Assembly: GCA_024114885.1 (NCBI GenBank)
Contig: CP099418.1
Span: 2,356,001-2,420,000 of the forward strand
DNA: 64,000 nt
Direction of reading: 5' to 3'
Source: Septoria linicola
Taxonomy: Eukaryota > Ascomycota > Dothideomycetes > Mycosphaerellales > Mycosphaerellaceae
This document shows, in pieces, positions 10,210 through 21,181 of this stretch. A program made the translations under genes and the position numbers. The notes below the pieces were generated by a model. That model was given only the letters and a program-made list of their open reading frames with translations, was not told where the DNA came from and ran no database searches. How positions within the stretch are numbered: the first letter of the stretch is position 1; each line of letters starts with the position of its first letter.

Positions 10210-12171
10210 CTAGTTGCTGTAACTTCCGGGCATACTGTTGTTGCTACCCTGTTGACCATTATTTCCCTGTGTCCCCGAGTTGCTGCCTGAGGTGTTATCG
10301 TTCGCGTTGGAGCTGGAGTTGGAGTTAGAATTGTTGGAATTGGAGCTTCCCTGATTGTTGGAGTCTGATGACTTGGATTCGCCCTGATTCTTGGAGTTGT
10401 TGGTAGAGCTATTGGATCCGCTCGACGTGCTCTGTCCCGTGCTATCGCTCGAGGTCTGGCCTCCTGGTGATTGGCCTTGGTTGTTACCAGTATTCTGACC
10501 TTGGCTCCCTGCACCCTGAGAGGAATTGCCTGTCGAGGAGCTCTGATTGGAGGCGCCTCCCGTGTCATTGCTGCCCTTGTTTTCGCCCTGCTTGCTGTTG
10601 TTGCTGTTGTCCTGCAGTCCAGATTCTTGCCGAGACGATGAGTTCGTATTCTGATCATTGCCTGCAGACGAGCCACCCTGTCCCGAAGACCCTCCCTTCT
10701 CCGAAGACGAGTGGCTACTGCCCCCGCCATGGTTGTTGCTCGATCCGCCGCTACCGCTGTCGTTATTGTTGGTTTTATCGTTGTTGTTTTGGTTGCCGCT
10801 GCCTTTGCTGCCACCAGATTGGTTACTGGTCGATGAATTGTTCTGAGACTCTTGCTGACTAGAATGGTCATTGCCCCCTCGAGAGTCAGAAGCTGAAATA
10901 TGGGAGGAGCCCTGGTTGTCGTTCGAGCTCCTGTTATGAGATTGTTGCTGATTTGAGGCATCTACACAGCATCATTAGCGTTGTACTATATCAGCAGCCT
11001 CTTCATTCCACTTACTGTTGTTACCAGAACCTCTTCGATCTTGCGAATTTTGGTAGCCTTGCTGACCACGACCGGAGCTCTGCTGGGAATTACCTCTCTG
11101 GTGGTTCCGCTCGTTCCATGTGCGATCGATGACTTGCAGTGTGCGCTGCGCGGTAGGAGTAACGCTCAGAGCTGTCACTGATACGCGCTCGTCTTGGTTG
11201 AGCATGAATGCTGCAGACTCGGCCACGTCATCGGCCAGTAGAGGTTCCATTCCCTCCATGAACTCATCGTACATCTTCCTGTCTCCCCCAACCCTCTGCT
11301 GGTGGAAGTGGGTTGCCACGACACCGGGACGTAAGGCCAGAACTTTGATGTTCGTCTCCGAGAGCTCATTTCGCAGGATGTTTGTGAAGGCTTCTTGAGC
11401 AGCCTTACTAGCGTGATACACTGCTTCACCAGGGAATGGAGGCACTGTGATAATTTAGTGGATGTCAACGAGATTCAGGCTCCTCCATCTTACCCTCCAA
11501 ACCAGTGGTAGATGTCACGTTGAGAATTGTCCCACGCTTTCTATTCTTCATCCCGCCAACGTTTAGCACAGCGTAGGCGGCGTACATGAAGCCATTGATA
11601 TTCGTGCCTAAAGAATCTGGTGAGTAGTTTGTTTACGACATCATTGAAGCCTACGGGTTATGTTCATTCGTCCGGCAGAACTGTCCGAGATCGGAATGGC
11701 GACAAGGAAATCAGCGCCTTACCAGTCATAGTCGTAATGTCCTCAATCTTGAGATCTGGAAATCTCTCTGGTGCACCCAATGCCAGGCCTGTGTCGTATA
11801 AGTCAGCATGTGCGTGCTCCTGCACTCAAACGAGTTGCCCACCTGCGTTGTTGACCAGTATGTCGATGTCGCCAACCTCCTTGACAGCCTTTCGGACAGC
11901 ATCTTCAACTTGTTCGTAGCGTGATACATCAGCTGTGCAGTAAACCAATCTGCCAGAGTCGACCTGAAGCTCTCGGGCAAGCTCCTGCAAGCGTTTCTCG
12001 TTTCGAGCAAGAAGAATCAAGTTTGCCTTTTGTTTCGCAAGCCGTCTCGCGATTGCAGCGCCAATTCCTGTTCTTAATGTGTAAGCGATACCTCCCAGCA
12101 GCTAAAGTGCGATTGAGTTGCCCACCCATCGAGGCGCCTGTGATGAGCACATTTTGACCAGCAAGAGACAT
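10210..12171 (-). CDS. Short-chain dehydrogenase with long Ser/Asn/Gly/Gln-rich C-terminal tail
   Basis: NADP-dependent classical SDR of the YdfG / serine 3-dehydrogenase type. Exons on the minus strand: 12171-12126, 12067-11843, 11788-11723, 11607-11494, 11444-11016, 10961-10210; all introns GT-AG, total 1632 nt, exactly 544 codons (543 aa). Seen in order: cofactor motif TGASMGIG spanning intron 1, LVNNAG, NVTSTTG, catalytic YHASK (Tyr-x-x-x-Lys), LRPGVVATHFH. The enzyme domain fills about the first 260 residues. After a basic linker the last exon reads 250 residues almost only of S, N, G, Q and a few D/T/K, without any in-frame stop until 10210, and the splice into it preserves phase. Such a tail is foreign to this enzyme family. 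Substrate unknown. Confidence 0.85.
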
Positions 12172-13302
12172 CGTGTAATCGATGAAACGATGTTAATTCG
12201 CAACGAATGGTTGATGTGATATGCAATACTTTGTCTCCAATGGATTCTTGGAGAACATTCGTTACCCCAATGCCGATTCACGCGTGCTCTCCTATATGGC
12301 GGTCTGATCTGTCGTCATCACCTTTGGCCGAGTCATAACCGCCCATCCACGAGTCAGCTGCAGCTTTGGCGCGGCATAGAGCAGCATTTTGATATGCTTT
12401 TGACATTTTGGCTGCAGTAGTGCTTGCTGCTTGAGCAGTTTGATGCAGGTACATGACACAAAAGACCTGAGTGCTTCAAAGTGTGGGGCCAAGATATGGT
12501 TGTCTGGCCAAATGAACGAGTCCTGAGTGCACAGACAAGATGGCTTGAGATCGAACAGCGAACTTTTGAACAGAAACGTAGCGAAAGCTGAAAGGCTGCC
12601 TGACGTTGAGAAGGATAAGCGTCCATGACATTTCGTCGTGAAGACAATCGAAGAGCTTAGTTTACTGGGCGGAGACCTGATTTTGCCATTTGAGACTCTG
12701 CACAAGGAACAAGAAGGTGACGCCAGTATCGGGAAGGAGTGCATTCATACAAGTCCGGTGCCCCGCAATCTAGTCTGCTCTCATCTGTGAAATCTGCAAT
12801 TCTGTTCCAGAACAGTGGTTATAGATCGGTAGACCAATAGCCGAACCAAAGTTGAACAGACCAATACTGAGCTATCTATGAGAGTATGAACGGCTCCATG
12901 CGGGAGAGGGTGAGTCCACTCCATTTGCAATCCGTATGAACTGGTCGAAACATTGCGCGAACCTCAAACATAAGGTAGCTCTCAAACAGTACCGAACGTG
13001 GCAAGACACCGTGGCGCATCGCTTTCGCCGGACATGAGTCCAGGCGCTGCTTGGCATTTTCGAGTGCCGTCATTTTGAGCCACCTCGGACACTCCTGGTG
13101 ACTTGTTGCAAAGTAGACTGGGTGTCCCAGCTATGTTTGGTCACAACGAGCTTCAGCCTTGCTGTGGACCACGGTCGGGCCGGATGCGGATCGGTATTAT
13201 CTCGAAAGTGTTTGTACATAGCAGCACGTCCATCATAGCTCATGCAAGGCACGCAGCTGCCAGGAATGCGTCAACGTGTCACGCATATTCCGGCCTGCAG
13301 TG
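12172..13302. other. 1.1 kb upstream of the SDR gene, no assignable gene
   Basis: Contains an ATG-started minus-strand frame of 150 codons (12744-12292), rich in Ser, Leu and Cys, and shorter frames at 13252-13070 and 13073-12876. None shows a domain or a splice pattern I can defend. It is most likely promoter and leader of the SDR gene plus the 3' end of the DUF7704 transcript. Confidence 0.4.
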
Positions 13303-13843
13303 TCAGACTTGCGAAAGACCTATTCCTAGCAGAAAACAAGACCGAAGTGTGGCACCCAGGTAAACGAACCCAAGATTTCCCCACCACATAGCATCCCTTT
13401 TATTCCAATGGTCAGCATTTGCGTGGCGGAAGAGCTGAGCACCACAGGACTTACCAGGTCCAGAACTCATAGAGCTTCTCCAATCCGGCAGCTTTGCACG
13501 CGTAGATATGACCGAAATCAGCAATCAATAGGCCAAGCAGCAGAGTTGACCACACGCGGCGACTATCAGTGGCCCGCAAGACGAGGGCCTCGTTTAACGT
13601 GAACCCTAGGTAAAGATTCGCTAGCTGTGAAAGGACTATTGAATCACGAGTAGAAAGATTGACCGGTCCACTCATGGTCATCTCCATGTAATACTCCTGC
13701 TGAAAGTGTGCAAAATATGCACCCACCAGAGTGGATATGGGCTCGATCCATAAGAAGAAGAGCCTGTAAGGGAATGGTAGCGGCTGGACGGAAGTGTTTC
13801 GTGGCGCCATGTTGGAAGTGCTGTTGCGGTTCCGAGCTTTCAC
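13303..13843 (-). CDS. DUF7704-type small integral membrane protein
   Basis: Fungal four-helix membrane protein of unknown function. Exons 13843-13455 and 13396-13303 on the minus strand, one GT-AG intron in phase, 160 aa from the first ATG; the second ATG (13810, giving 149 aa) has the more family-like start, MAPRNTSVQPLPFPYR. The pattern LPFPYRLFFLWIEPISTL near the N-terminus, followed by LANLYLGFTLNEALVLR, LLIADFGHIYA and WWGNLGFVYLGATLR, is the hallmark of this fungal family as I know it. No catalytic residues are evident. It diverges from the F-box gene across 1.3 kb. Confidence 0.75.
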
Positions 13844-15143
13844 AGCGCTGGCCGTCGTACATACGAAAGGGTGTCTGCTGTGTAGGCTGGTTGGACGGCT
13901 TCGGCGTTGTTAAGGTGTTGCTGCGCGCTGGACAAGAAGTTCGTGCAACTCTCGGACAACGGCGAGTCCGGGGGGAGCTGCAGCGGCGAGTCAAGGACGG
14001 GGTCAGAAATTTGTTGTTGCAGAGAATGCTACGTGCAGCGGCAAGGGTCAACAATCTCGAAAGGTATTCGATACTCTCAGCGCGGCCAGCACAGTCAGCG
14101 TGACGTCTGACAGCCGAGGGCCTGGAGCAGAACGGCTGCAATTTTCAGAGGTACAGCATTCATCATCATCGGGACAGCGTCATGTTTCCTCTACAAGAAT
14201 AGCTAGTATATTGTAGTACCACCAAGACCTGTGTGATGCCGGGGGGAGAGGGCTCGACGGCGTCCGGCAAATGACCGTGTTTTTTCTCATGCTGGGCCAA
14301 GGACGTGCTTACGATTGGGGTGGTGTGCCAGACTATTAGAAGTCCGTTTCATACGGCAAACTCTCTCTATCGTGCAAGTGCGAAAAAGAACCACAGATCA
14401 CAGCTGCTGGAAAGTCTGCCACACGGCCACCATTGAGACCTACCCTGCCCTGCCCAGTGTTCGAGGACTGAGAGCAGCGAGTCTGCCTTTCTAGCGAACC
14501 AGCGATTCCCAGCACCGCACCGCACCGCAGTCGCAGTCTCAGCAGAGATCGTGTTTGAGAGAGCGGGCATGATATTCCTGGCCGGGCCTGTCAGCAGCGG
14601 AAACATATAAACAGGCGAAAGGCTGGCCCGTGTCGCTGGCTGGTATTCCTGGTGGCTGCAGACTCGCATTGATATCACTCACACTCTCTCTCCTCCGTTT
14701 GTCGCAGGGACTCGCACACTCTCTCACCCGACTATCAATACACACACTCCTTGACTCTGGTCGACACATCTACGACGCTGTCGCCGCCACCGTCGTCGCC
14801 GCAGCCGCCTCCGCTGTTCTGCGAGGCCCGCCTTCCATTCTCTCAGTAACCCTGTGCCTCTGGACTAATCTGATCCGTACACACGCCTTCAGCAGCAGCG
14901 ACAAGTACCGGTTTTATATCCGTCGTCGTTGTTGTGGTTGTTGTACTGGTGTCGCAGTCTGCCTTGGGCCTTCGAGGATCGGGACTGGACCACTAAGCTG
15001 TCCGGATCGGTTGCCAGAAACAGCACATACCTAAACAGCCATTAGCCATCAGCCATCCATCATTGCTACACGCAGCTGGCCATCCTTCTCCTACGCACAT
15101 CATACCGACGACTTCGTTGACGTCGCTGTCGGCCGCTGCAGCC
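13844..15143. promoter_or_regulatory. Long divergent leader/promoter of the F-box WD40 gene
   Basis: No gene. Holds a TATA-like ACATATAAAC at about 14604-14613 followed by long CT-rich blocks (CACTCTCTCTCC near 14680 and again near 14715), typical of highly expressed or regulated fungal promoters, then a leader with short open frames. The downstream frame is open back to 15063, but the codon there is TTG; the first ATG in frame is 15144. Confidence 0.45.
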
Positions 15144-17663
15144 ATGCAGGACGCCATGGCACTGCCGTTGTTGACGACGACGACGACCTCCGCCGCACCG
15201 CTCGATCCATTCTACACATCTACCTCTCGCCCGCGCATGCCCGACGGACGGCCTCACACTGTGCATGCATCATCGTCGTCGCCGTTCATCAGCGGTCTTC
15301 ATGCCGACTGTGGAGAGCAGGAGTACGATTCGTCGGACAGCGAGGACCTCACGCCGCGTGCGTCCGCCGCAGAGCCCAACTCCTTTAGGGGGCCTGACCA
15401 CCATCACCACCACCACCACCACGTGCACCGCCGCCGCATGTCGCGCGATGACACGCACAATGATATGCACATGTTGGCCGGGTCACTCTCTGCGGCCGGC
15501 TCAGCTGACGTGCTCCTCTACGAGGATATTCCTCCCCATCTTACCGAACAGGAATTCCGACTAGAGCAGACGCGAGCCCGAAGAAACAGGAGTCCAATGC
15601 ACTCGGAAATTGACCACGCTGACACATCAAAACACGCGTCTTCTATTGGCAGGAGATTCTCAAAGTATTCCAAAGACCGAGTGAACAACCTGCGAGAGAG
15701 CATGCACCGCTACACGCTACCTGTGTCCGTGGGTCGAGGCAGAAGATCAAGCACACCCGTGCCCATTGACTGTCACGAGACCGCTTGCATCAATCCTGCT
15801 CTACTGTCCAAGCAACCTACATCACCGTCCAAGCGAACTGCACGACACGACAACGATCGCCCACGCAAGTACCGCACTCACCTGTTCCCGTCCGGCGACC
15901 GCAAAGACACTCCTGCACCAACCACTACACTCGGTGGTCAAGGCCTGCCCCTTCGGTCTGCCACGAGCAGTCGCTTTGTGCCAACCATTGGAGCTGCACC
16001 CGGGGGAGATGCTGCAAGAAGAGCTGCCGCTATGCATAATCACAGCCAGTTTCCCACATCCACGCCAGAATGGCTTGTCGCCCAACAGGACCTGCACGAC
16101 CGTCGCCAGCGTTTGGGCTCCTTGAGCAGCGCTGCAGACAGTGGCGCAGACTTGTCAACATATAGTGAATCTGACAAGGGATCTGTTCGTGACGCAGACG
16201 GTGATGTGGACATGCTCGCAGTGCCAGAGTCCACCAATCGTGATTTCACCAGACAATTTCCGGAGGAACTGTCGCTGCTTATCTTCCAGCAACTCGATGC
16301 TCAAACCTTGCTGCGTGCTGAGCAAGTGTGCCAAAAATGGAACACCATGGCCAAGGATGTGTCCGTGTGGCGCACGATGTTTCTTCGCAAATATCAACGC
16401 CAGGTCTTCACCGACCCAGCGCCAGTGCAAGTTGGAGGCAACGGCATTGGACTTATCGGTCGTGCCAACCAGGAGTGGCGTAAGATGTACAAGGCTCGAG
16501 TCGAACTCCAGAAGAACTGGCGCGCCGGAGCAGACAAAGCAGGCAAAGCTATCTACCTCTCTGGTCATACCGATAGCGTTTATTGCCTGCAGTTTGACGA
16601 GGAAAAGATAATAACTGGCTCCCGCGATCGGACCATCCGTGTCTGGGACATCAACACCTACCAATGCCTGCGTGTGATCGGTGGTCCAAACGTGAGGCCA
16701 ATTGCCGGGCCCAAAGTCCTTCGCACAGTCGATTATCCATCATTCCACATGGCAACCGCAAGTGTCAATGGGACGGCATATGGGGACAACATCTATCATC
16801 AGCCACAGTACTATCACGATGCCAGTATTCTGTGCCTGCAATACGACGACAAAATCCTCGTGACAGGATCCTCTGATTCGGATCTTATTGTTTGGAACAT
16901 CAAGACGTATCAACCCATCACGCGCCTGAGCAAACACACCGGAGGTGTCCTTGACGTCGCCCTGGACTCGAAACACATTATCTCGTGCAGCAAAGACTCG
17001 AGAATCATCGTCTGGGATCGTGAAACATTGGCCGCCAAGGGCGAACTCATCGGTCACAAAGGTCCGGTCAATGCAGTACAGCTGCGTGGTCATCTCCTTG
17101 TCAGCGCCAGTGGAGACGGCATTGCGCGACTATGGGATATCAACCAGATGAAATTGCTCAAAGAATTCCCCTCGAAGGAGAGAGGGTTAGCTGCCGTTGA
17201 GTTCAGCGAGGACATGAGACATGTCCTTGCTGGCGGCAACGACAACATCACGTACAAGTTCGAGACAAGCACCGGGGCCGAGGTCATGCAGTACACTGGA
17301 CATTCGCAGCTCGTACGCTCTCTATGGCTTGACAGCGCCAACGACAGGGTGGTCTCTGGCAGTTACGACCTCGATCTGCGTGTCTACGATTTCACCACCG
17401 GCGAGGAACTCTGGCGCGGCGAGGAATGGACAACCAGCTGGATGCTAGCAGCAAAGTCTGATTATCGCCGGATTGTGGCCACTAGCCAGGACGGTCGCAT
17501 ACTGATCGTTGATTTTGGCATCCTCAAAGGTGCACCTACTTACCAATCTCGCGATGGCATGCCTATTGACAACATCGATCTGCTGCGCGGCATCGAGCAC
17601 ACAAGCGAGATCAAGTTCCGAGATCCATTCGAGCGCAGAGATACTGTCACCCGCAGATCTTAG
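15144..17663 (+). CDS. F-box and WD40-repeat protein (SCF ubiquitin-ligase substrate receptor)
   Basis: Single-exon gene, 839 aa from ATG 15144 (context GCAGCCATGC). The N-terminal 360 residues are low in complexity, with a Thr run near residue 12 and eight consecutive His near residue 87, plus Ser/Arg-rich stretches suited to phosphorylation. The F-box is at about residues 367-415 (RQFPEELSLLIFQQLDAQ, then VWRTMFLRKY), which would bind Skp1. From about residue 470 seven or so WD40 blades follow, for example LSGHTDSVYCLQFDEEK, TGSRDRTIRVWD, HTGGVLDVALDSKH, SGDGIARLWDI, SGSYDLDLRVYDF. Domain order is that of Met30/SconB, Pop1 and Fbw7-like receptors; I cannot say which ortholog, and the substrate is unknown. 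Confidence 0.92.
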   Translation: MQDAMALPLLTTTTTSAAPLDPFYTSTSRPRMPDGRPHTVHASSSSPFISGLHADCGEQEYDSSDSEDLTPRASAAEPNSFRGPDHHHHHHHHVHRRRMSRDDTHNDMHMLAGSLSAAGSADVLLYEDIPPHLTEQEFRLEQTRARRNRSPMHSEIDHADTSKHASSIGRRFSKYSKDRVNNLRESMHRYTLPVSVGRGRRSSTPVPIDCHETACINPALLSKQPTSPSKRTARHDNDRPRKYRTHLFPSGDRKDTPAPTTTLGGQGLPLRSATSSRFVPTIGAAPGGDAARRAAAMHNHSQFPTSTPEWLVAQQDLHDRRQRLGSLSSAADSGADLSTYSESDKGSVRDADGDVDMLAVPESTNRDFTRQFPEELSLLIFQQLDAQTLLRAEQVCQKWNTMAKDVSVWRTMFLRKYQRQVFTDPAPVQVGGNGIGLIGRANQEWRKMYKARVELQKNWRAGADKAGKAIYLSGHTDSVYCLQFDEEKIITGSRDRTIRVWDINTYQCLRVIGGPNVRPIAGPKVLRTVDYPSFHMATASVNGTAYGDNIYHQPQYYHDASILCLQYDDKILVTGSSDSDLIVWNIKTYQPITRLSKHTGGVLDVALDSKHIISCSKDSRIIVWDRETLAAKGELIGHKGPVNAVQLRGHLLVSASGDGIARLWDINQMKLLKEFPSKERGLAAVEFSEDMRHVLAGGNDNITYKFETSTGAEVMQYTGHSQLVRSLWLDSANDRVVSGSYDLDLRVYDFTTGEELWRGEEWTTSWMLAAKSDYRRIVATSQDGRILIVDFGILKGAPTYQSRDGMPIDNIDLLRGIEHTSEIKFRDPFERRDTVTRRS

Positions 17664-18483
17664 AACGATCTCGGGCTTCTGCGGGACCGTTATCCCGATC
17701 ATAGGTGTCAGACCACTGCATATGCACGATGTTCGACCAAACTCACCACCGAAAATCATCAGATTTGCCATCATTACAATGTACGGGATATTTGAGCGAC
17801 AGACCAGAAGCAGTATTTGTATCGAAATGTATGGAGGTAGCGGCATCTTGTCAGGAGGAATATAGCAGCATGATTCTTGTTTGCGACAGCATGGCGGCAC
17901 TTTATTTCTTGACATTCCATTGTGCGGATTACGCTGCAGCGAGGCGTCTTGTATATTGGAGTCGACGACACTCAAGCGAGCGAGTACAGTTCCATGTTCG
18001 GAATCTTAGTAGGACCTAGGCAGGGCCACATTGGCCTCTGCAAGCGATCTTTTACAAGCATATGTATGACAGGTACAAAACCACATTGGCATGGCGATTA
18101 TAACCTGATTCTTCCATGTCTGCTCAAAGCGTGCCCTCTGTGACGACGAGGACTCCAATGTCCTCCTTGGTCAGCGCATTCATTGCTGCTCTGCCGCGCT
18201 CCAATCTCTGGCAATGTGGCCATGCCGTGGTGCCGTGTCGTGCCTGATGCCTGTGCTATGACCAATTCCGGCCGATCGTGTGCTCGGAGTGGCTAAGCTA
18301 AGTGCCTCCAGGAGCTGTCCAATGCCACATTGCCACGACGTGTGCACATTTACGGGCACAACAGTGCCTCCTGCGCCTTGAACGATTATACCACTTTCGA
18401 TAAGAGCATTGTAGCATGATTCATGTCCGCTAAAAATGCTTCCACCAGCTCGCTCGTTCTGATTCTCTCTGCTCCTGATATCT
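17664..18483. other. Convergent intergenic region
   Basis: About 820 bp between the stop codons of the F-box gene and the Sus1-like gene. Small frames only; nothing I can support beyond 3' untranslated sequence. Confidence 0.45.
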
Positions 18484-18876
18484 TCACTTGTCCCCCATGC
18501 GCACCACCTGCCGTAGCTCCTTCTTTACCACTTCCGCGCCATCCTTTGCCACATCGCGTGGTATTGAGAGGTCCGGAACACCAGCACCATTGGCACGAGC
18601 CCCAGCTCTGCCGTCACTTTCCTGTGCTTGCAACGTTACATGCTGCATGACCATTTTCATGGCCTCGTCGTAGCTTTGCGCTTCTCCGCTGCGGAAGAGT
18701 CTCTCGACGTAGTCGCGTACACTTTGTGTCCAGCCCGCTGCGTCAAGTCGCTCGTGGAGGGATGTCTGAATGCGTCGAATGCCGCCATTCTGAAGGAGGG
18801 CAATATTGATCGCGTCTTGTGTTGAGGGATTGTAGGCGGATGTGGTGCCGTTCACGGCCACTTTGCGCTCAGCCAT
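18484..18876 (-). CDS. Sus1/ENY2-like protein
   Basis: Intronless frame of 130 aa from ATG 18876. Residues 25-60 (IRRIQTSLHERLDAAGW then TQSVRDYVERLF) resemble the helical hairpin of Sus1/ENY2, the small subunit shared by the SAGA deubiquitinase module and the TREX-2 mRNA export complex. Beyond this core it has a second helix region (SYDEAMKMVMQHV) and a C-terminal basic tail (KKELRQVVRMGDK). Sus1 proteins are usually near 100 residues and often intron-rich, so this longer, intronless form is not typical; it may be a lineage-specific relative. Family assignment from pattern only. Confidence 0.6.
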   Translation of the reverse strand: MAERKVAVNGTTSAYNPSTQDAINIALLQNGGIRRIQTSLHERLDAAGWTQSVRDYVERLFRSGEAQSYDEAMKMVMQHVTLQAQESDGRAGARANGAGVPDLSIPRDVAKDGAEVVKKELRQVVRMGDK

Positions 18877-20078
18877 AGCTGTTTACTGTCGCGCTTGTCT
18901 TCGTACAGCAGGACAGGTATTATAGTCAAGCTGCTGCTGTGACCATGGGCTTGTCAAAGCAGAGACGGAAGGTGAAGAGGACAGAGCCATGAACCAAGGT
19001 GTAGCTAGCGGCTTCACTAGCGCGATGAGTCCACTTTCACATGCTTCGATTTCACTTCTGCTATATGACACAAAGCAGTCAAGGAAGGGCAATCAATTGC
19101 ACAATGTCATAGTAAATCGTGATTATTACACCTCAATCACACTCACCGGCCTTCCTGTTGTGATAGAACGACACGTTTTTCCACAGCTTGAATGGGGCTA
19201 TGATGTGAGACTGCTGTCGCGATCAAGCACGCGCCTTCATCATTTCGCACTTCACTTCAACATTGACGGTAGCATCATGTAGGAGATCTGGGAGTTGACC
19301 TCAGCTGCGTGCAACCCACGGCTGCCGGCGCTCGCGAGCCAATCTTAGGCGGAAGCTTGACTGGTGGACTCTGGACGGGTGTGCATCGACAACGCACCTT
19401 CGACCCCGTCCTACGTGCTGAAGAAGAGACTCCGAGTGGACGGCGAGGATGGAGTACGCGAGAAACTCAGCCCCAAGAGTGACTGTAGAGCGAGCATCAT
19501 CCACTCCTAGAGCCGATATGTGCTTCATTCACACGCGCTGTAGACTATTGCTTTGCTCCATGCAGTTCATCGGTCTACCAGAGTCGTGGTCAAGATGTTC
19601 CGCTGCCAACGGAAGGATGTCAAGAGTTGACTCAGTAATCGTGGTTCCGCTTGGAGTGGTCTGCTGAACCCTGAGGTGATGCTGAGATGAATGAACTCGC
19701 AATAGTGAGTACATGCTGATCAGCTTTATGGTATTTGTCTAATACTTCCAGACACCTAAATTTGCTACAATAATGAAACAACGAAGTGTAGAGATTCTTG
19801 AGTAGGAAGGCTCCAACGGATCAAAAAAGTAATGTAACGTTCAGGTGAAGTCGGGTCGTGAGGGCGCGCTCAACTGAGACGAATGCACGTCTTCGCGTTT
19901 ACTTCACTTTCATCAAGCCTGCCTAATTGAGCACGCAATCTCTGCAGGCAGCTTTGCACATAAATCGCCTTCTCCGACACGTCTTCTGACCTCAAAACTT
20001 GTGCCCACACCCACACTTCAACCACCCAACTATCCAATCACCCATCCACAACACTCAGTGGCACTCACACAGTCAACG
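18877..20078. other. Divergent region between the Sus1-like and Stc1-domain genes
   Basis: 1.2 kb without a supported gene. A 72-codon frame at 19449-19667 (+) and its antisense are not recognisable. The final 150 bases before the Stc1 start are rich in CACACCCACAC-type pyrimidine/adenine sequence, fitting a leader. Confidence 0.45.
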
Positions 20079-21028
20079 ATGGCGTACCACAACGGCTCTT
20101 ACGGCGGCACCAACTCCGTGGCACTCCCAGCAAAGTCAGTGGCCGCGAACATATCCACAGACTTGAGCACGCTGACACATTACTAGGATCAAGTGCAACG
20201 GCTGTCGCCAGGTCAAGAACACCTCCTCGTATTCCAGCAGACAGCAGAACGACCTGGCCGCCCACATCAGAGCAACTCCGGGCTTCAATGCCGCCACCAT
20301 GCCATTTGTGCCGTGCATTGGATGCGCCCCTCAGCAGGTCGTCGAGTTGCACTGCTACAACTGCGATCTCGACAAGGGACTGGACAAGTTCTCGAAGGTT
20401 CAACGCCGCACTCCTGACCACGCCGTAAGTTCGATTCAGTTTCCCGCTTCCTTTAGCCACCACAAACAACTCCAGATCCTGATTTAAATCGTCCATTTTT
20501 CGAGGTACAAATCAAGTTGACCCGAGCTCTAGATATGCTGGAAGTGCGCCCAAGAGAGAGACAACTATGAGCCGGGCGAGCAAGACAGTGACCAGAGCTC
20601 TGTCAACAGCCCTGGAGAAGACACAGATGACGACTATGCCGAAGAGGTAAGACAAGGAAAGACGCAACGCTCGTTGGCGATGTACTGACGATGTCAAGGA
20701 CTACACTCTCCCTGCTTCTACCACCACAGACTCCGCAAGCGGCACTGTACGTGGCACCTACTCGTCCCGCAGCACTGGCGGCGTCCCTCTCAGCAACGCT
20801 GGCTCCACCGTCGGAGTGAGCACTGCCAGCACGGCCATCACCTCCAGAGCCCCCAGCTCCACCTTGCGTAATGTAAGCAACAGCTCCGCCACCAAGTCTT
20901 CGGGAGGGGGGAAGTTCGCCAAGCTCAAGGCTGTCCCACGCAAGGTCGTTTACTCCAAGGCCGAGGAGGAACGCCAGCAAGACAGCGACGACGACAGCGA
21001 GAGGTTCGTGCTGTCTGACAGCGAGTGA
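20079..21028 (+). CDS. Stc1-domain protein (LIM-like zinc domain)
   Basis: Exons 20079-20134, 20187-20424, 20533-20646, 20699-21028, three GT-AG introns in phase, 245 aa. The N-terminal 110 residues hold paired cysteines: KCNGCRQVK, PCIGCAP, LHCYNCD, then LDKFSKVQRRTPDHA and ICWKCAQE. This spacing, with the FSK-x-QR-x-x-PDHA stretch, is the Stc1 domain. In fission yeast Stc1 bridges the RNAi effector RITS to the CLRC histone H3K9 methyltransferase. After the domain come an acidic segment and a Ser/Thr-rich disordered tail ending in a basic patch (KFAKLKAVPRKVVYSKAEEE) and an acidic Ser stretch. Whether it serves heterochromatin here is inference. Confidence 0.85.
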
Positions 21029-21139
21029 GCGGAACAGGCACGATAAGGCGTCGTTACTGCTTCTTGGAAACTGGGACTCTGCTGTTCTCACAGTCAAGTG
21101 GCAGACCCGGTCGCCCTTAGACCCTCTCAAGAAGTGTTT

Positions 21140-21181
21140 TGGAGATGAGGTTCTTTACATTGGAGATGAGGTTCTTTACAT
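21140..21181. repeat. Perfect 21-bp tandem duplication
   Basis: The 21-mer beginning TGGAGATGAGG and ending TTCTTTACAT occurs twice in direct succession (21140-21160, 21161-21181) in the 3' flank of the Stc1-domain gene. No mismatch between copies, so the duplication is recent or an assembly artefact. Confidence 0.85.

Noticed and set aside
10167..10961. 264-codon minus-strand frame rich in Arg/Thr/Ala over the SDR tail
   Set aside because: It is the other reading frame of the repetitive Ser/Asn/Gly/Gln exon. Splice phase from the enzyme domain selects the S/N/G/Q frame ending at 10210.
15063..15143. N-terminal extension of the F-box protein
   Set aside because: The frame is open but the first codon is TTG; the first ATG, in good context, is 15144.
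15395..15425. Run of CAC/CAT codons as a possible binding array
   Set aside because: It lies in the coding frame and simply encodes the poly-His run of the F-box protein.
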